Notes: a model not told the origin generated them from the sequence alone. DNA of 60,000 nucleotides from Branchiostoma floridae (GCF_000003815.2 NC_049993.1:6532489-6592488); one strand, 5' to 3'; positions 18,601-32,400 are shown, numbered from the stretch's first letter. Numbers and translations are program-made.

Positions 18601-21600
18601 CGGACACATTTGATTCACGTGACTCTCGCGTCACGTGGCTGAAGTAATGGGTCCATGTTGTCATGAAGGTTAGAGCGACTATTTTCTTACAATTTTCAGT
18701 TTATTGTTATAACTGATATCAGTTACCTTGACCAGGTCACTGCCGGTGTTCTCCATCAGATCCATGACCAAGTTGTTCCGGAGTCTAGTGGAGACGCTCA
18801 CATTCTTGTAGTGGACGTTACCGGTGTAGCCTTCAAACTCAATCTGTTAGGACAAATGGGACGGGCATAATCTGCTGTAGTATATGATATATACGCACGT
18901 GTGATATATACGCACGAGTGTTCTATCACATGTATCAGGAACAAACCGTGCGGTCTCTGCCAGGTACGTAGGTACAAGTTCTAGACCTGGTCACATTGAC
19001 AATTAATACATTATCTTTGATCTATATATAGCTATCAACTCTCTCTGTATCTTATTTTCTTAACAACATTGTATTTGTTTATCAGTAGTCTGCAAAGAAC
19101 GGCTAGGGACCGTTTCGTTAGCTAAAAACGGCTGAATACCAGGGAACAACAACCATTTCCCTTCATACCGTTTTTGAGAAATTTTGCTCCTTATTTTGAC
19201 CCTATAACCTTGTTCCTTTAGGATCACCCCGCTGAGATTAACGGCACCTCTGTGATATAGTCCCGCAGACGACACTGTGCTTGTCCCGCCGTCAGCTCTC
19301 CTCTGTCTACGGCACGAGCCGCCTCCACCGCCGAGTGGGCCAGAGACAAGGCGCCGTCCAGCACCAGGCGTTCGAACATTCGACCGGTCTGTCAGGAAAA
19401 AAGAAATAACGTCGTTAGTTTTGCTATGTACGCAAAATGCCATTCCTTGTGTACATATAAGGGGTCTATATTTCATTAAAGAATATAAAACCTTGAAGGA
19501 ATTTTCTCTTAAAAAGAAAAATCTCTTTAAAAACTATAGCTGCTGTGGTACACTATAGGTAGTTTCCAGAGCAGACATCGTGGCCAGCGCTGTTTTCTGT
19601 CACTGGGGTCTGCCACGTCTACAGAGCGCCGGCAATATCTGTCATGTAGTAGACGTCAAAGGCAACATCCCGACCAAGGCCCGGTTTGGAAATGGGATCT
19701 TAGCCTAAGGCTATCGTCTCATTTCCACAAAAAGTCCCGGTCTGGTAATTTTAGGGAACGAAAGATATGATATAAAAGACAACAAAAACGCAAAACGGAC
19801 CAAAATTAACAGCATTGGCATAATCAACTTAAAAAATTTTCGTTTGACGAAACAGCCCGGCCGGGCTCCGGGTAAAAAAAAATGTGAGGTAGGCCTAACA
19901 GTGGGCCAAAGAAATTGAGCTACATGATTTAGTTTCATTTTGGGTCAAATTCAAACAGGAATTTTTACCGTAATGAACTTCAGAAATGAAACATACTTAC
20001 AGTGCCATTAGTATTCCGCTCAGTGTTAGGATGAAAGAACGTCGCCCTGACACCCGTGTCTTGGAAAGCATCAAAACTGATGTCGCCAAGAGGAGCGTTC
20101 TAGATATCAAAAGATACAAAAGACATCAACGCTCTTCCTATTTAAGGGCTAGCTATCTCCATAATAATGAAGACATAGTTTGTTGGGTGTGTCTGTGTAC
20201 CTGTCTGTGTGTGTGTCTGTGTTTCCGGATTTTTGTAGTCAGCATAACTTCTCGATGGTTTTCGCTGATATTTGGCGGTGTGGGTAGGAGTTGGGAAGAC
20301 TAATTATAAGGTCAGGGGCGATTTGGGGCCACTGGTGTGTGACCTTGGTACTGCCGCAAAACGTTTATATCTTTTGTTCTGGACGTGCTGTGGTCTTGAT
20401 AACTTTATGGCAGATAGAACATTGATAGATACCAAGTATGCAAATGAGAGCTTAATTAGCACAATTAATGCAAAAGTGTCACAATTCTTTCAAGCTTTTA
20501 AGATGATTGGACTGTCAACATTGTGGCCTGTGTAAGTTAGTTAAAAGTGTGCACAACCAAGCCTAGATTATGTAGATGTGGAAGTCATTTGCATAATCAG
20601 AATATTTCATGGGGATATGAGTCTCTAAACTCTTGTTCTCAAATAGCCTTTCCCAATTTGGGAAATTACATAGGAGTATCACTACCAATGGGCTTCTATA
20701 CATGCGTGACCCAAGGAATACAATAAAGGAGATGGGCACCTCTCTATATACCATATGATGTGGGAAGGGCGTTAACCTGAACTAACACGTACAAAACGCT
20801 GTGAACATTATTACCCACTAGGCTAGTGATGATCCAATGGTACTGCTCCTTCACCATTAGCAGATACACTGCCTGGACGTGTGCGGAAACAAACAGATTA
20901 TTTCAAACAGTTATCACAATTTCTCCGAGCTTCAACCATTTACAGAGATCACCAAAGGACAACATTTTTTTGTATAGTTAACAAAAATAACGTGGGACAG
21001 TTCATTATATAAGGCCCCGCAATAGTACTTTAAACTTAATTACGTTTTCTTTTATACTGTACGTGCAATTAGCCTTTGGACTTGCTTTTACAAATAAGCA
21101 CATTGATTAACTAGAACGACATACCCTGTCCAGGACATCATTGATGATGGCAGAATTGGACATCAGGATCACGTGACTCTCGCGAGATTTCTTGACTTGT
21201 CTGAGAAGCTCGGTCAGCGCGGGTTTGTCCACCTTGTCCGGACCTTCTCCGACCAGAGGGATCTCCTTCACACGCAGGAGCCAGTCCCGATCTGCGGCCC
21301 AGTTCAGAAACTTCTGCAAACTACGGTAGGCGTCTGGGAAAAAAGACTCAATATGTCTCAGTTCAATATGTCTGTAGTGACACGCAATGCGTCTAAAAGA
21401 AACTGGTCACATCACACAGGTGGTGACCATCATGATAAACAGGATAGATAATCCCAGCGACCGACAACAAGAGGCCACGATAGCCAGGTGGTCCTTATGC
21501 AAAGCAAGGGTTACCACAAGTACAGGGTTCACTGTAGTTGATATGCGAGATATGCATGTACTTCAATCTGTTGGACGACATGCAACCATAAGTACAATTA

Positions 21601-24578
21601 AGGGCTAGCTTGTACCTGCGAGATTGGGACTGATAGGTTTTCATCCGGCCTCTACTATTACATGTTATCGGACTGACGATTCGACGTCTCCGACGAAGGA
21701 TAAGACATTTCTTATCGTTGACGTTCCTTGAATTTTGGGAACGCTTGCATCAAAACCACCGACTGTGTGGTCAAAACTCGGGTGTGCACATAAAAGGGCA
21801 ATCATCGGGACGTAATGGTAAAGGTAAAGACGTGTACCTGCGAATTTGTCATACAGCACGAAGGCTGACGTCCATTTGTACTTCTCCACCGTGTTGACTA
21901 TCATCAGGCTCAGGTCGTCCGGCTCCGGATATGACGTCACCCAGACCCCGCTGTTGGGTGGCAGGCCATGCGCCTCCTGGGGTAACAAAACGAAATTACT
22001 TAAGCGAAGTTTTTGACGAAAAAAATGAATCTCACCTTTGCGGCTAGACTCTGCAGGTTACTCTGTTTTCTAGCTATAAACCTTCGCAAGCAACCTTCGC
22101 AAGCAGAATATTTTTTCTTCACGTGATCTGGTCGCGGTGATAAACAATTATTGAAAATGTATTTAGTCCTCTCGAATTTGAAAAGTCGTTGAATACAACA
22201 ACAAATATTATAAAATGAATTGTAGATACACGTGAACCTTTACTGTCTGTGCAGCAACACGTTGAAATATATGCCATACAAGACGATGCCCTATAATTTT
22301 GGGGAATTGTGACCAGTGTTGTGATCATGATCAAGCCTTTTGAAACTCACCACTGGACGCTGAACAACCATGGTGAGCAGCTGGCTGTTGTCCTGGGTTA
22401 AGTCATGGTAAGCGCAGTGAGTTGCCTCCCCTTCCAGATTTTGGTCCAATTTAACAGCCTTCCTGTCGTTGTTCACCACAAGGATGTTACAGATCCCTCT
22501 GTCCTTGAACCAGGCAGTGGCTGCAATGGGCAATAGATGGAGACACTCGTCATCATTTCATGTGTGAATAGATATGCATAGATTCACTGAATTAAAAAAA
22601 ACCCGGAGCTGTGTCTTGAGTCTGGGTAACATCCTAGATAGATTATGCTGTGTGACATATAATAGAGAAAAAGTCGCAACTAGAATTATTTCACAACGCA
22701 CATATGGCATATACTATTGGGCTATCCCCTGAGGCGTCGCCAAAAATTGCAGAAAATTAAGGACATGAAATGCCTAGTCTCCAAGCTACGGTGCCTTAGA
22801 GATAGTATCAAAGCTGGCCAAGAAGTATAGCCGTGCCCGTTTGACTCCCTTTGGCCGGCTATACTGATTGGCCAGCTTTGATACTATCTCTAAGGTACCG
22901 TAGCTTGGAGGTACCGTAGCCTAGGGTCTGCTTGTAGACTAGAAATGCCTACCGTTGTCCAGAGCGTCCTTCTCCACACAGTTGAGAAAGAGTCGTATTA
23001 CTAGAATAATATCAAAACGAACTAACATATGGCATATACTATTAGGCTAGCCCCTGAGGCGTCGCCAAAAATTGCAGAGATAGAGAGGACATGAAATACC
23101 TACCGTTGTCCAGAGCGTCCTTCTCCACACAGCTGGAGTCCAGCTCCACCAGGTTGAACGTGACGTCAGGCGGACCCTGGGACTGGCTGAAGTCCCGCAG
23201 GACATTACGAACGCCCTCGGCGTACGCTTCCTGGTTACCTGCCGCGTACATCACACCTACAAACGACATCAACGAGAATCAACACAAAAGTACATGTAAT
23301 TACTCAAGCGACTACTAAGGTTTTGAAAACGTTGAGATTCTGACAGCATGACTTGACTTTGTTCAGATTGTAAACAATACAATGCACGTGGGTCACAGGC
23401 AACAATTGCTGGTGTTGTGGCCTACACAAAACACATAGACGTTATATCAATATACTGAATAGCCTGTGAATATGAAACATTAAATACAATCATTAAATAC
23501 AGTCTAAAACATCAAATATGATCTAAAATATCTATAAGACTAACGCTTCGTGTTGACAAACAGCTCAACTTGCTCCGTACTTGATTTACGATCAATTTAT
23601 TCAATCTGAGAGATCATTTTGGGCGGGACGAATGGCGTGCTAAAAGAGTGGGGAATGGGGCGATTTTCCAGCTATTAGTCCACGCATGCGTGATTTAATC
23701 GACCCCGGTATGACACACGCCTTGATGAAGACTTTCCAAGACTGTCCTAAGACGTGCGTTGACTAGATATCATTTTTGTAAAGAACAAAGGGGTTAGCAA
23801 TGATAATTGGCCAATGATATCATCTAGAAAATCCGTAGCTTGACCCACGCCTTTCATACTTGGTGACCTGCACAATATTAGCCTCAGGGGATGAATGACA
23901 ACAGTAAAGTTATCATGAACACGATCACGTTGCATACCTTCTTTTATGCCAGGCCGCCCCTGGCAAAGTTAGACTAACATAGACTGACATTGACTTCGGT
24001 ACGAAAGATCTAGATTTAACTTTACTTTCCCTAAGACCTAACTGGACCCAACAATCATAGTTATTTCTTGTTCATGTCAACCAAGGAAGGCAATCTATGA
24101 CAGAAAGAACAATACTAGTTGTTCAGTGTGTATGATTATACAAAGGTTAAGATCATATCTCGGTCCTGTTCGTCTGTTCTATGTCTCGCGGGAGAGGGGG
24201 AAAGGGGAGTTGCATGGAGAAAATTGTACTGGTAGCTACTGCCACCAGTACAATAAAGAAACAAGAAAGGCAACATTTTTTTTTAAACTGCAGGCTGTTT
24301 TCTCTCGAGCCTTGTGTCAAGCTACTCGCATACAATACTACTGTATATCATAATGCTCGCCCCAAAGTAGTGTGTGCGAATGAAAAAAAGAATTTGCGGC
24401 AATGATAGGGCACCAACAAAAAGCCACAGCACACCAGCACACAGTATATCGAAAGGTTCCAATGCTTACCGATGTCAACGTTTAGGCTGAAGACGACCTC
24501 AACTTGGCTCAGCAGGAGAACCAGCAGTGGCCCCAGGGCGTTGGAAGGTGGTTGTTTTTCATGGGGAAAGCGTCCCAT
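15669..24578 (-). CDS. Ionotropic glutamate receptor subunit, copy A (14 exons, 877 aa)
   Basis: Exons: 24578-24470, 23256-23104, 22520-22351, 21976-21838, 21333-21125, 20872-20819, 20099-20001, 19388-19248, 18843-18727, 18178-18068, 17779-17564, 17333-17182, 16941-16351, 16041-15669 (TAG). All are GT-AG with consistent phase; total 2634 nt. Order: signal peptide (LLVLLLSQVEVVFS), amino-terminal domain (exons 1-8), ligand lobe S1 (9-12, RYEGFLIDML), M1, re-entrant M2 (SVWGAYVAAGPEFLPRS), M3 (SYTANLAAFLT), S2 (exons 13-14), M4 and a short charged tail. It should be a plasma-membrane cation channel subunit. The S2 cysteines (EELC ... PGEC) of the family disulfide are present. Pocket residues point to a small ligand such as glycine: Arg kept, Thr to Ser, Ile or Val-like where AMPA has Thr655, and Asp where AMPA has Glu705. 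Amphioxus has an expanded 'epsilon' iGluR class; membership is inferred, not tested. It lies head to head with copy B. Confidence 0.88.
19735..19900. repeat. GC-palindrome-ended repeat, copy 2
   Basis: Second copy of the 15305-15440 family, with gaacg...aaaacggaccaaaatt and cgaaacagcccggccgggct. It lies in the intron between exons 20099-20001 and 19388-19248 of iGluR A and is absent at the corresponding place in copy B, so it inserted after duplication or was lost from B. Confidence 0.45.
20160..20660. repeat. Dispersed repeat (gtgtctgtgtgtg ... gatatttgg family), copy 1
   Basis: Shares with 32838-33615 the order: GT-rich start, cataacttctcgatgg, gatatttgg, gtgggtaggagttg, tgtgtgaccttggtactgc, ctggacgtgctgtggtcttga and a terminal tatgag...ctaaactcttgtt. 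It lies in intron 6 of iGluR A, whereas the related copy lies in intron 8 of B, so the insertions are independent. Confidence 0.55.
22772..22926. repeat. Foldback MITE in iGluR A intron 2
   Basis: The left arm (ctccaagctacggtgcctta, continuing through gatagtatcaaagctggcca) is repeated in inverse orientation about 40 bp later, ending gtagcttggag. The arms are about 44 bp, near perfect, with ccgtagcctagg-type extensions. It interrupts the tandem partial duplication of exon 2 flank sequence. Confidence 0.75.
22950..22983 (-). pseudogene. Duplicated 3' fragment of iGluR A exon 2
   Basis: The block taccgttgtccagagcgtcc...cacag at 22950-22983 repeats the 3' end of exon 2 with its donor (23101-23134). 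Shared flank (catatggcatatactatt, ctgaggcgtcgccaaaaatt) occurs at about 22700-22760 and again at 23027-23080. This is a tandem duplication of about 300 bp that ends inside the exon, leaving a decoy donor without an acceptor. Confidence 0.75.
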
Positions 24579-24589
24579 CTTCCCCGTCC

Positions 24590-25020
24590 ACTCCTGTACC
24601 AGGCACGGCTCTGAGAACGTCTGGTAGCTGGTTACAGCAGTAGATTCGACAGAAATGAGCACGATGTGCGGGGTGATGTCTGTGGTTCTTCAACAACTCT
24701 TAAAAGTTGCCTTTCACCTGGCCGTACACGTACAGCTGAGCCACGAAAGACGCTGCGACGTTTCAACCTAAAACTGTTGTTACCTTAGTTCAGATCGCGT
24801 TATTGAAGATCAGTTGACTCAGTTTGACTCAACACAACTGTCAGGTTCGACTAATTATTTACAAGTGCGGTGAAACTGTTGCAGTGTTGTTGTCTCAGAG
24901 TATCAACAAGCCTACAGTCTCGATCACAGACACACCTACTTATGACGTAGCACGTTGACCTTAACTTCGCCATATGACTCACCTTGGAGACGACACCTGG
25001 CGTTTTTGCAGTCCCCCTTT
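24590..25020. repeat. Inverted duplication, left promoter arm
   Basis: Complement of 25685-26390 with indels. Conserved anchors are gccacgaaagacgctgcgac, catatgactcacc and gtttttgcagtcccc. Beyond these the homology continues through the genes themselves, so the inverted duplication is many kilobases long. Confidence 0.8.
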
Positions 25021-25217
25021 TTGCTGCTCAGGCAACACCGACTTAATTTTATGGATTTTTTAGAACAGGCGTAAGGGCCGGTTTACAGGAGGCCAAAAAA
25101 TGACTTGTCCTAAAAATGTCCTACGACATTCGACGCGCGGCGCGTGTCCTAGGACACTTTTTTGTCCGTTTAAAAAACGAAAATGACGCGTCTTGCCTAG
25201 TGCTTCATTGTCACAAT

Positions 25218-25432
25218 CGTTTGTCAATTTACCATGGTGGTTAATGAGCAGTATCCGTAAGATGTAAAGTGTTAGGTTTGGAAAAAACTCGTTTTTTCTC
25301 GAAGCCTGTGTGCAGATACATGAGGTGTGTTTATAATAGATAAGCAGAGCCTAGAGCTCCTTTGTCAACTTACCTTGGTGGTTAATGAGCCGTGCCTGTA
25401 AGATGTAAAATGGGAGGTTTGGAAAAAGACTT
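25218..25432. repeat. Two direct repeats in the centre of the inverted duplication
   Basis: The blocks at about 25218-25290 and 25360-25432 share ttgtcaanttacc, tggtggttaatgag, gtaagatgtaaa and aggtttggaaaaa. They are in the same orientation and lie in the non-palindromic spacer between the two promoter arms. Confidence 0.7.
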
Positions 25433-25684
25433 CGAAATTAGTTTCTGCTTCTGCCCCAGGATACAATAGTAGTGGATGTCCTTGATTTCTGTTTCTCATG
25501 AATCCCCACGGTGCAATTGCAGTGATTAAAATTCCCAAGCGAGTGCTTGCATGTGACGTGTAAGCAACTGTTGTATTAGTAGATACTGTTATATCAGTTA
25601 TTGCTTTGTAAGATTTGCTGTTAGATTCGTATATGTGTCTTGTGTTATGACTTTTCATGACAATTTCTGGCCACTACTGATTTA

Positions 25685-26390
25685 TATCCCGGCGGGGACT
25701 GCAAAAACGGGTGGGTAAGACCAAGGACGTTATGGTAAGACGGTTGGTTTAGAGTTGTTGTTTTTTTTTAAATTAGAATTAGACGGGTCTGTTTTACTAT
25801 CCTCATGGCTTACGATTGACTTCGCCAGGTGGTTGGCCGACCAGGTTTATTTGTCATTTCTTTAGAAAAAGCTTTTGAGGGCCATTAAGTTGTGACGTGA
25901 ACTCACGTTACCATGGTAACAGTGCTCAAGGCCATGCCGTGAGGGATGCCAGATGCCATCCCAGGTGAGTCATATGGCGATGTCCAGGTCAATGGAGATA
26001 ATTGACTCGTCCTGATGCAGGACGTGCTGTGTCATTAGTAGGTGTGTCCGTGATCAAGAGTGCAGGTTTGTTGTCACTCTGGGACACCAACAGATTTCCC
26101 ACACTTGTAAAGAGTTTACGTCGAACTGGGCAGGAGACTTAAGCCGGGTTGAGTCCAACTGAGTTAACTGGACCTTCAATATCGCGATCTCAACTAACAT
26201 AGCAACATTTTGAGGTTGAAACGTCGCAGCGTCTTTCGTGGCTGAGTTGTACGAGTACGTCCAGGTGAAAGACAGCTGTTGAGAGTTGTTGAGGAACCAC
26301 AGGCAGCATCCCACACATCGTGATTGTTTCTATCGAATCTACATCTACTAAGCAGCTACTCGACGTTCTCTCCAATCGGTGCTTGGTACA
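25685..26390. repeat. Inverted duplication, right promoter arm
   Basis: Partner of 24590-25020. It reads, in inverse order, ggggactgcaaaaac, aggtgagtcatatgg, tgaggttgaaacgtcgcagc and the region just before the copy B start codon. Confidence 0.8.
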
Positions 26391-26403
26391 AATTTAGACG
26401 GGG

Positions 26404-29400
26404 ATGGGACGTGAGAAACACCCGCCCTCCCGCGCCCTGGGGCTACTGCTGGTTCTACTACTGAGCCAAGTTGAGCTCGTCGTCAGCTTAAATATTGACA
26501 TCGGTAAGCCATGGATTTTTTAAATATCTTTTGTATTGTATATTTTTGCCCTATTATTGCTGTAATTTTACAGTATCAGTGACGTAGAAGTGATTTCAAA
26601 ATATAGGCCCGGTACACGACTGAACATTTTCTTCTGTACTGTTGATCTCTTAATCCTTAATGTTGTGTTTTGCTTTCTTCATTGTCCTGGTGCGCCATTA
26701 GCTAACAGTGCTACAATTTTTTCTATGCAGTTTGTCTGTTCTGCCCTTTTCTCCCTCTCTGGCCGGGCCATTAGAACAGATAAACAGGACCGAGACGTAA
26801 TCTTTTGTCCGGACATAATCATACACACTGTGTGAATACTACTGTTCTTTCTGTCATAATTTCCCTATCTCTGCTGATATGAACAGGAAATCAATCTATG
26901 ACCGTTCAGTCCAGGTTTACGGAGTGTTAAGGAAAAGTTAACTCTACATCTTTTGTACTGGGAAACGTCCGTGTTCGTCTAACTTTGCCGGTGGCGACTT
27001 GGTATTAAGTCTGACGACTGTTTTGGCTGTTTTGTCTTCAAGGCGTGTGTCACACCGGTGTGCTCAATCGATAAGATCATGCATGCATGGACTAATAGCT
27101 GGAAAATCGCGTAGATTTTCCCCTTTATACGTAAGCACTCCTTAGTATTTGTCCCGACCAAAAATATATGTCATGTTGATTGAAATTATATCCTAAAGCA
27201 ACTCGTAAAACAAGTGCGCGGAACAAATCGGTCGTCAAAATGAGACCCCGTCTTATCAATATTTACTGTAACCAAAATAATATGTTAAAGAATGACTACA
27301 AAAACTCTGTTGTAGACTTATGCTAACAAGGAAAAGCACAAGTCATAGCAATAAAGCAACATTGTTACATTGACATAACTTTACAGAGACATCTTACTAC
27401 ATCTTACAGGACATAAGAATTTTCTTTTACGCAACCAGTTTTTCTCGCCAACATCTTACAGGTTCAACGTCTTGCTTCTTTAATCTGAAAATATTACCAG
27501 TAGTACCAGTAAATGTACTAACAGTAACAGATGGTAAAATACATGCTTTATCCCCCACCCCACCAAAAAATACGTTTATAATTTGAGTGGCTCGTGTACC
27601 TCGAGGGCAGATTTGCTGTACTGATCATAATAAAAAGGTGAATCTACTAACACCTCCCTCCCATCATTCTGCGTGCATTAATGTGTTCACGCACGTCATC
27701 AAGGACACTGGTCTTCTCGAGGACACACACATTTATCAAGGTCATTTGGCTCCTGTCGGAGATTAAAGATTAATAATAAATAAGTGGCATTGTTAATCCA
27801 GCAGGCTACAGTGAACAGAGGTCAATGAACGCATACAAGTCAGTAATTCAATCTCTTTTTTGTTCCTCGTAGTTAGAGGTCATGATAGATACCGGAACAT
27901 TGATATAGCAAACTGAAAAATAGTATGTCATGTTGGTGTAATGGTTAGGGTGTTTGGCCCATAACCCAGAGGTCTTGGGTTCAAATCTCTGGCATGCCAC
28001 CGATGTTGTGCCCTTACGAAAGGCACGACTTTCCTCACTCCGTCCAGGTGTAAAATGGTACCTGACTTCGGTTGGGGAGGTTATAGGTGGTAGAAGGAGA
28101 GGGATTGAATTTAGTTACATGTACTCGTATAAGGTTATTTGGGGCTATTAGACTAAATGTCTTTTATGCATAAGAAAAATAATGAGGTTAGTTGTTTTGG
28201 TGAATGTCGACACATTATACACGAATAATAATGGGAATTGCCTAAATACGTCATATAAAAATCTTCTCTACTGCCTTGTTCAATTAGAGTTTTATCATCA
28301 GGGGCAGGCAATTTCCACTGATGGGCCAGTGTTTTATTTGTACATCTTATGTTCTATCAAGCACGTAACTGTTTTGTTGTTTTTTCCATACTAGCTAGCT
28401 AGCTTATGTCCACCAGAGTAGTCAAGTAGGTGACTGAACCCACAGGATTATGCATTATCTATTGTGTTTACCAGCACATTAGTACTTCTTGACTTTACTC
28501 TGTTTCACCTCATCATGAGGATGACAAATTATGATGATTATAACTTCTTCCTTATCATCACAAAATTACTAAGAACCTGTTATAAACATAGGCAAATATA
28601 TCGGGCATACCCATTGTTTAATGTTAGCTGATAGTTTTTTTCTGCTACCTTGCATGCCTTTTGCTTCCAATGCAACATGTACTAAAGCCTATTTCTGCAA
28701 CAATACTCGATGGCCATTTCAAGGTTACGGGTTACATAAATCAAGGACATCATATAGACTTATTCTTAAATAATTTCCTGGCAGAATTCGGACTATAAGA
28801 CAACATTCTTCTTCGCAAAGCCAAGTAAAAATTACCCAAGAAGCAACTGGACGAGTTGTTAAAACGGTCAGACGTTTCACACAGCGTCCACAGTGCCTTT
28901 CGCCAAGGCTACACTACGAAAGACCGCGAATGTTGTGTGTTACGTCTGACCGTTTTCACAACTCATCCAGTTGCTTGAAGTAAGTTTTGTATTAACATAA
29001 GTGCCGTTGATCATGATCATTTGCCACTCCAGGTGTGATGTACGCGGCAGGTAACAGGGAAGCGTACGGCGAGGGCGTTCGTAACGTCCTGCGGGACTTC
29101 AGCCAGTCCCAAGGATCCCCTGACGTCACGTTCAACCTTGAGGAGCTGGAGTCCAGCTGTGTGGAGAAAGAAGCTCTGGACAACGGTAGGCATCTCATGT
29201 CCTCTCTCTACAATTTTTGGCGACGCCTCAGGGGCTAGCCTAACAGTATATGTCACATGTTCGTAGTTACAACTCTTTTCTTCCCGAAGCCACCGCATAC
29301 TGATGACATAACTAGCATCTTAATGCTTAAAGACCTTTGACTTNNNNNNNNNNNNNNNNNNNNNNNNNNNNNNNNNNNNNNNNNNNNNNNNNNNNNNNNN

Positions 29401-32400
29401 NNNNNNNNNNNNNNNNNNNNNNNNNNNNNNNNNNNNNNNNNNNAACGCAAACTGAGGGTAATCTTGAGATACCCGGTCACATACGTTATACCATCGTCGC
29501 GCTATATGAAAGTGACGGCAGTTGGGAGATATCAGCTGTCTTATCACGACTGTCTTGTCGATGTCGGCAGTCGGCAGTCAGTCCCACTGAGCCTGCTTGA
29601 ATATTCTAAGGTATCAAATTCGTAGGACGGCCTAGGACGAATGTGACCGCAAAGTAGACACGGGCGTAGTATCTATTTTAAGTCAGCAATGATGAACTTT
29701 GTGTAAAGATATAGACATAGTTGATATGAGGGAGTACAGTAGCCCCCGCCATAAAACAACCTTTTAAGATACAGTGAATCTTAAATGATGACGAGTCTCT
29801 CTATCCGCTGCCTCTTGTAGCCGCTGTCCGGTTCCGACAAAGAGGGATCTGTAACATCCTTGTGGTGAACAACGACAGGAAGGTTGTTTCACTGGACCAT
29901 AATCTGGAAGGGGAGGCAACTCACTGCGCTTACCATGACTTAACCCAAAACAACAGCCAGCTGCTCACCATGGTTGTTCAGCGCCCAGTGGTAAGTTAAA
30001 CTACGGTATTTTTCAAACAGAGGTTGAGTCGCGGAGATGTAGTAGATGTAGATGTAGGGATTTTTACTGGCTTGCTCTTCTCACTGAGAGGTTTCGACTA
30101 AACAATTTTGTTTTTTCTTATCCCAGGAGGCGCATGGCCTGCCGCCCAACAGCGGGGTCTGGGTGACGTCATATCCGGAGCCGGATGACCTGAGCCTGAT
30201 GATTGTCAACACGGTGGAGAAGTACAAATGGACGTCAGCCTTCGTCTTGTACGACAAATTCGCAGGTACGCGCCTCTAGCCTTAACAATTTTGTATCATA
30301 ACGCACAATAACCTGTCTTAAGCAGCGATATCCGGCTTTTGGACCAATGGTCGGTGGTTGGGATTGATTTTCTGATCCCCGATTCGCAAGGTCAGGAACA
30401 TCAACTGTACATGTAAAGCCCTGTCCTTCGTCGGAGACATCGAGTTGTCTTCCGATAATAGTAGATCTAGAGGCAAGCTCGGCGTGCGGTGGATCTCAAC
30501 AATGGTTGAGGCGAGGCTGTTAACTTCAGATGGGTCTTCACCGTTGACAGGATTTCTGTCGCTCGCACATGCGCAGTGAACTTTGTGAAACAGCTTATAG
30601 ACATGTTATTTTTCTCCAGACGCCTACCGTAGTTTGGAGAAGTTTCTGAACTGGGCCGCAGATCGGGACTGGCTCCTGCGTGTTAAGGAGATCCCTCTGA
30701 TCGGAGAGGGTCCGGACAAGGTGGACAAACCCGCGCTGACCGAGCTTCTCAGACAGATCAAGACATCTCGCGAGACTCACGTGATCCTGCTGTCCAACTC
30801 TGCAATCATCAATGATGTCCTGGACAGGGTACGTCATTTTATATCCACGATTGTTTATACCGTAGAACCAATAGTGTAAATGACATGCTAGACCCTTTAT
30901 GTTGATGTATCCATACCTATAGATATCCATATATATGTGTTTAGTTGTACTGTAAGTAGTTGTTATACATGTAGACCTTACGAAAGTCGCTGTACTTTTG
31001 CCGTGACAATAAAGATTGTTGTTTTATAATAGCTTCCATAGCAGGCTCTCTGAGGCCTTTTTTTTTTCTCAAAATACACTATTGCTGGTCATTTCTTTTT
31101 GTACTGGGTCGCTGATTGCCGGCATTCGCTGATTACTGGCCCCTTGGAGCCTGCATGATTACGACACTACAAAGCAAGGGGCCAGTAATCAGCGAAGGCC
31201 AGCAATTAGCGACCCAGTAAAAAAATGGCAAGCAAAAGTGTATTATGAGCCAAAAAAAAGCCCAAGAGAGCCTGCTATGGAAGATATACGGCAAGTCCAA
31301 GTCTCAAAATCGGTTAAAATCGTGATAAAATCGTTTGTAATTCGTTGTGTGCGTGCCAACCTAGGCGTAACATCAACTTTTATAATTCCACCGGGTGCCA
31401 TAATACCACTAAATAATAAAAAATACATGGTTTTAAAGTGATTTAAAGATATTTACCTGGATTCTGCATCAGTAGTCCTATCAGGTATAATAATGTTTTC
31501 TTCATGTGGCAGTTATATTGCACCTGGCAGAATTATGAAAGTTCGTGTTAGAAACGATGCATGTAACATGCGAAATATGTACTAGATCCATTTTGGTTCG
31601 CGATGGTTTAAAGTTCGCGGTTTTTGATTGTGACCTCTTCAGCGCAAACTTAAAAACCGCTGCGAAAATGTGTGTTCTGTCTTCCGCCCGCCAAGCCCAA
31701 ATTTCTTTCAACTTGACTCCTTTCCACCACTACGTTCACTCCATTTTCTCTCTGCCCCTGAAATTGAATCACTACGAGCTTTAATTCATTTACAGCAAAG
31801 GTTCACCTTATGTTCTAACATCAACCCAATAGATAGCTCCGGTAGGTAGAAATGCTTTGACTTGCATACATTTTGATTGTTGAAGTAATGTTTGTTTCTT
31901 CACACGTCCAGGCCGTGTATCTGCTGATGGTGAACTACCAGTACCATTGGATCATCACTAGCCTGGTGGGTACTGGTGTTCACAGCGTTTTCTAAGTGTG
32001 TATATCAAGTAGTTCCCATACCATATGGAATATATGATTCATTTCTGTTTCTGTAGCCCCTGTGCCACTCAGCTGTGCACGCTCTACTGTACGGCTGGGA
32101 GTTAACTCACTGGTAGCGACACTCCTGTATAATTTTACTCTATTTGTCATGAAAAGAGACCTAGTCCTCAGCGAGAAAGAATGTTGATTTCTGTTATTTT
32201 CTAGAACGCTCCTCTTGGCGACATCAGTTTTGAAGACTTTCACGACACCGGTGTCAGGGTGACGTTTTTTCACCCTAACACTGAACTTGGTGGCACTGTA
32301 AGTACGGTATCAATTTGTATAGTTTATGCAGCTTATTTATTTGCTGTAATATTCCCCTTCGAAGGTGGTGTGCATTTTCAGTATTTGACCCAAAATGAAA

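Larger units (their letters stand above)
24579..26403. promoter_or_regulatory. Shared head-to-head promoter region of iGluR A and B
   Basis: The two start codons are 1.8 kb apart and face outward. Sequence at 24590-24790 is matched, inverted, at about 26195-26390 (for example agccacgaaagacgctgcg and its complement), so each copy brought its own promoter-proximal DNA. A second matched block is catatgactcacct (24972-24985) versus aggtgagtcatatg. No clear TATA box was identified. Confidence 0.6.

Noticed and set aside
24579-26403. Misassembly creating an artificial inverted repeat
   Set aside because: The two receptor copies differ by in-frame indels in exons 1, 7, 8 and 14 and by independent intron insertions, so they are diverged paralogues; long reads would still be useful.
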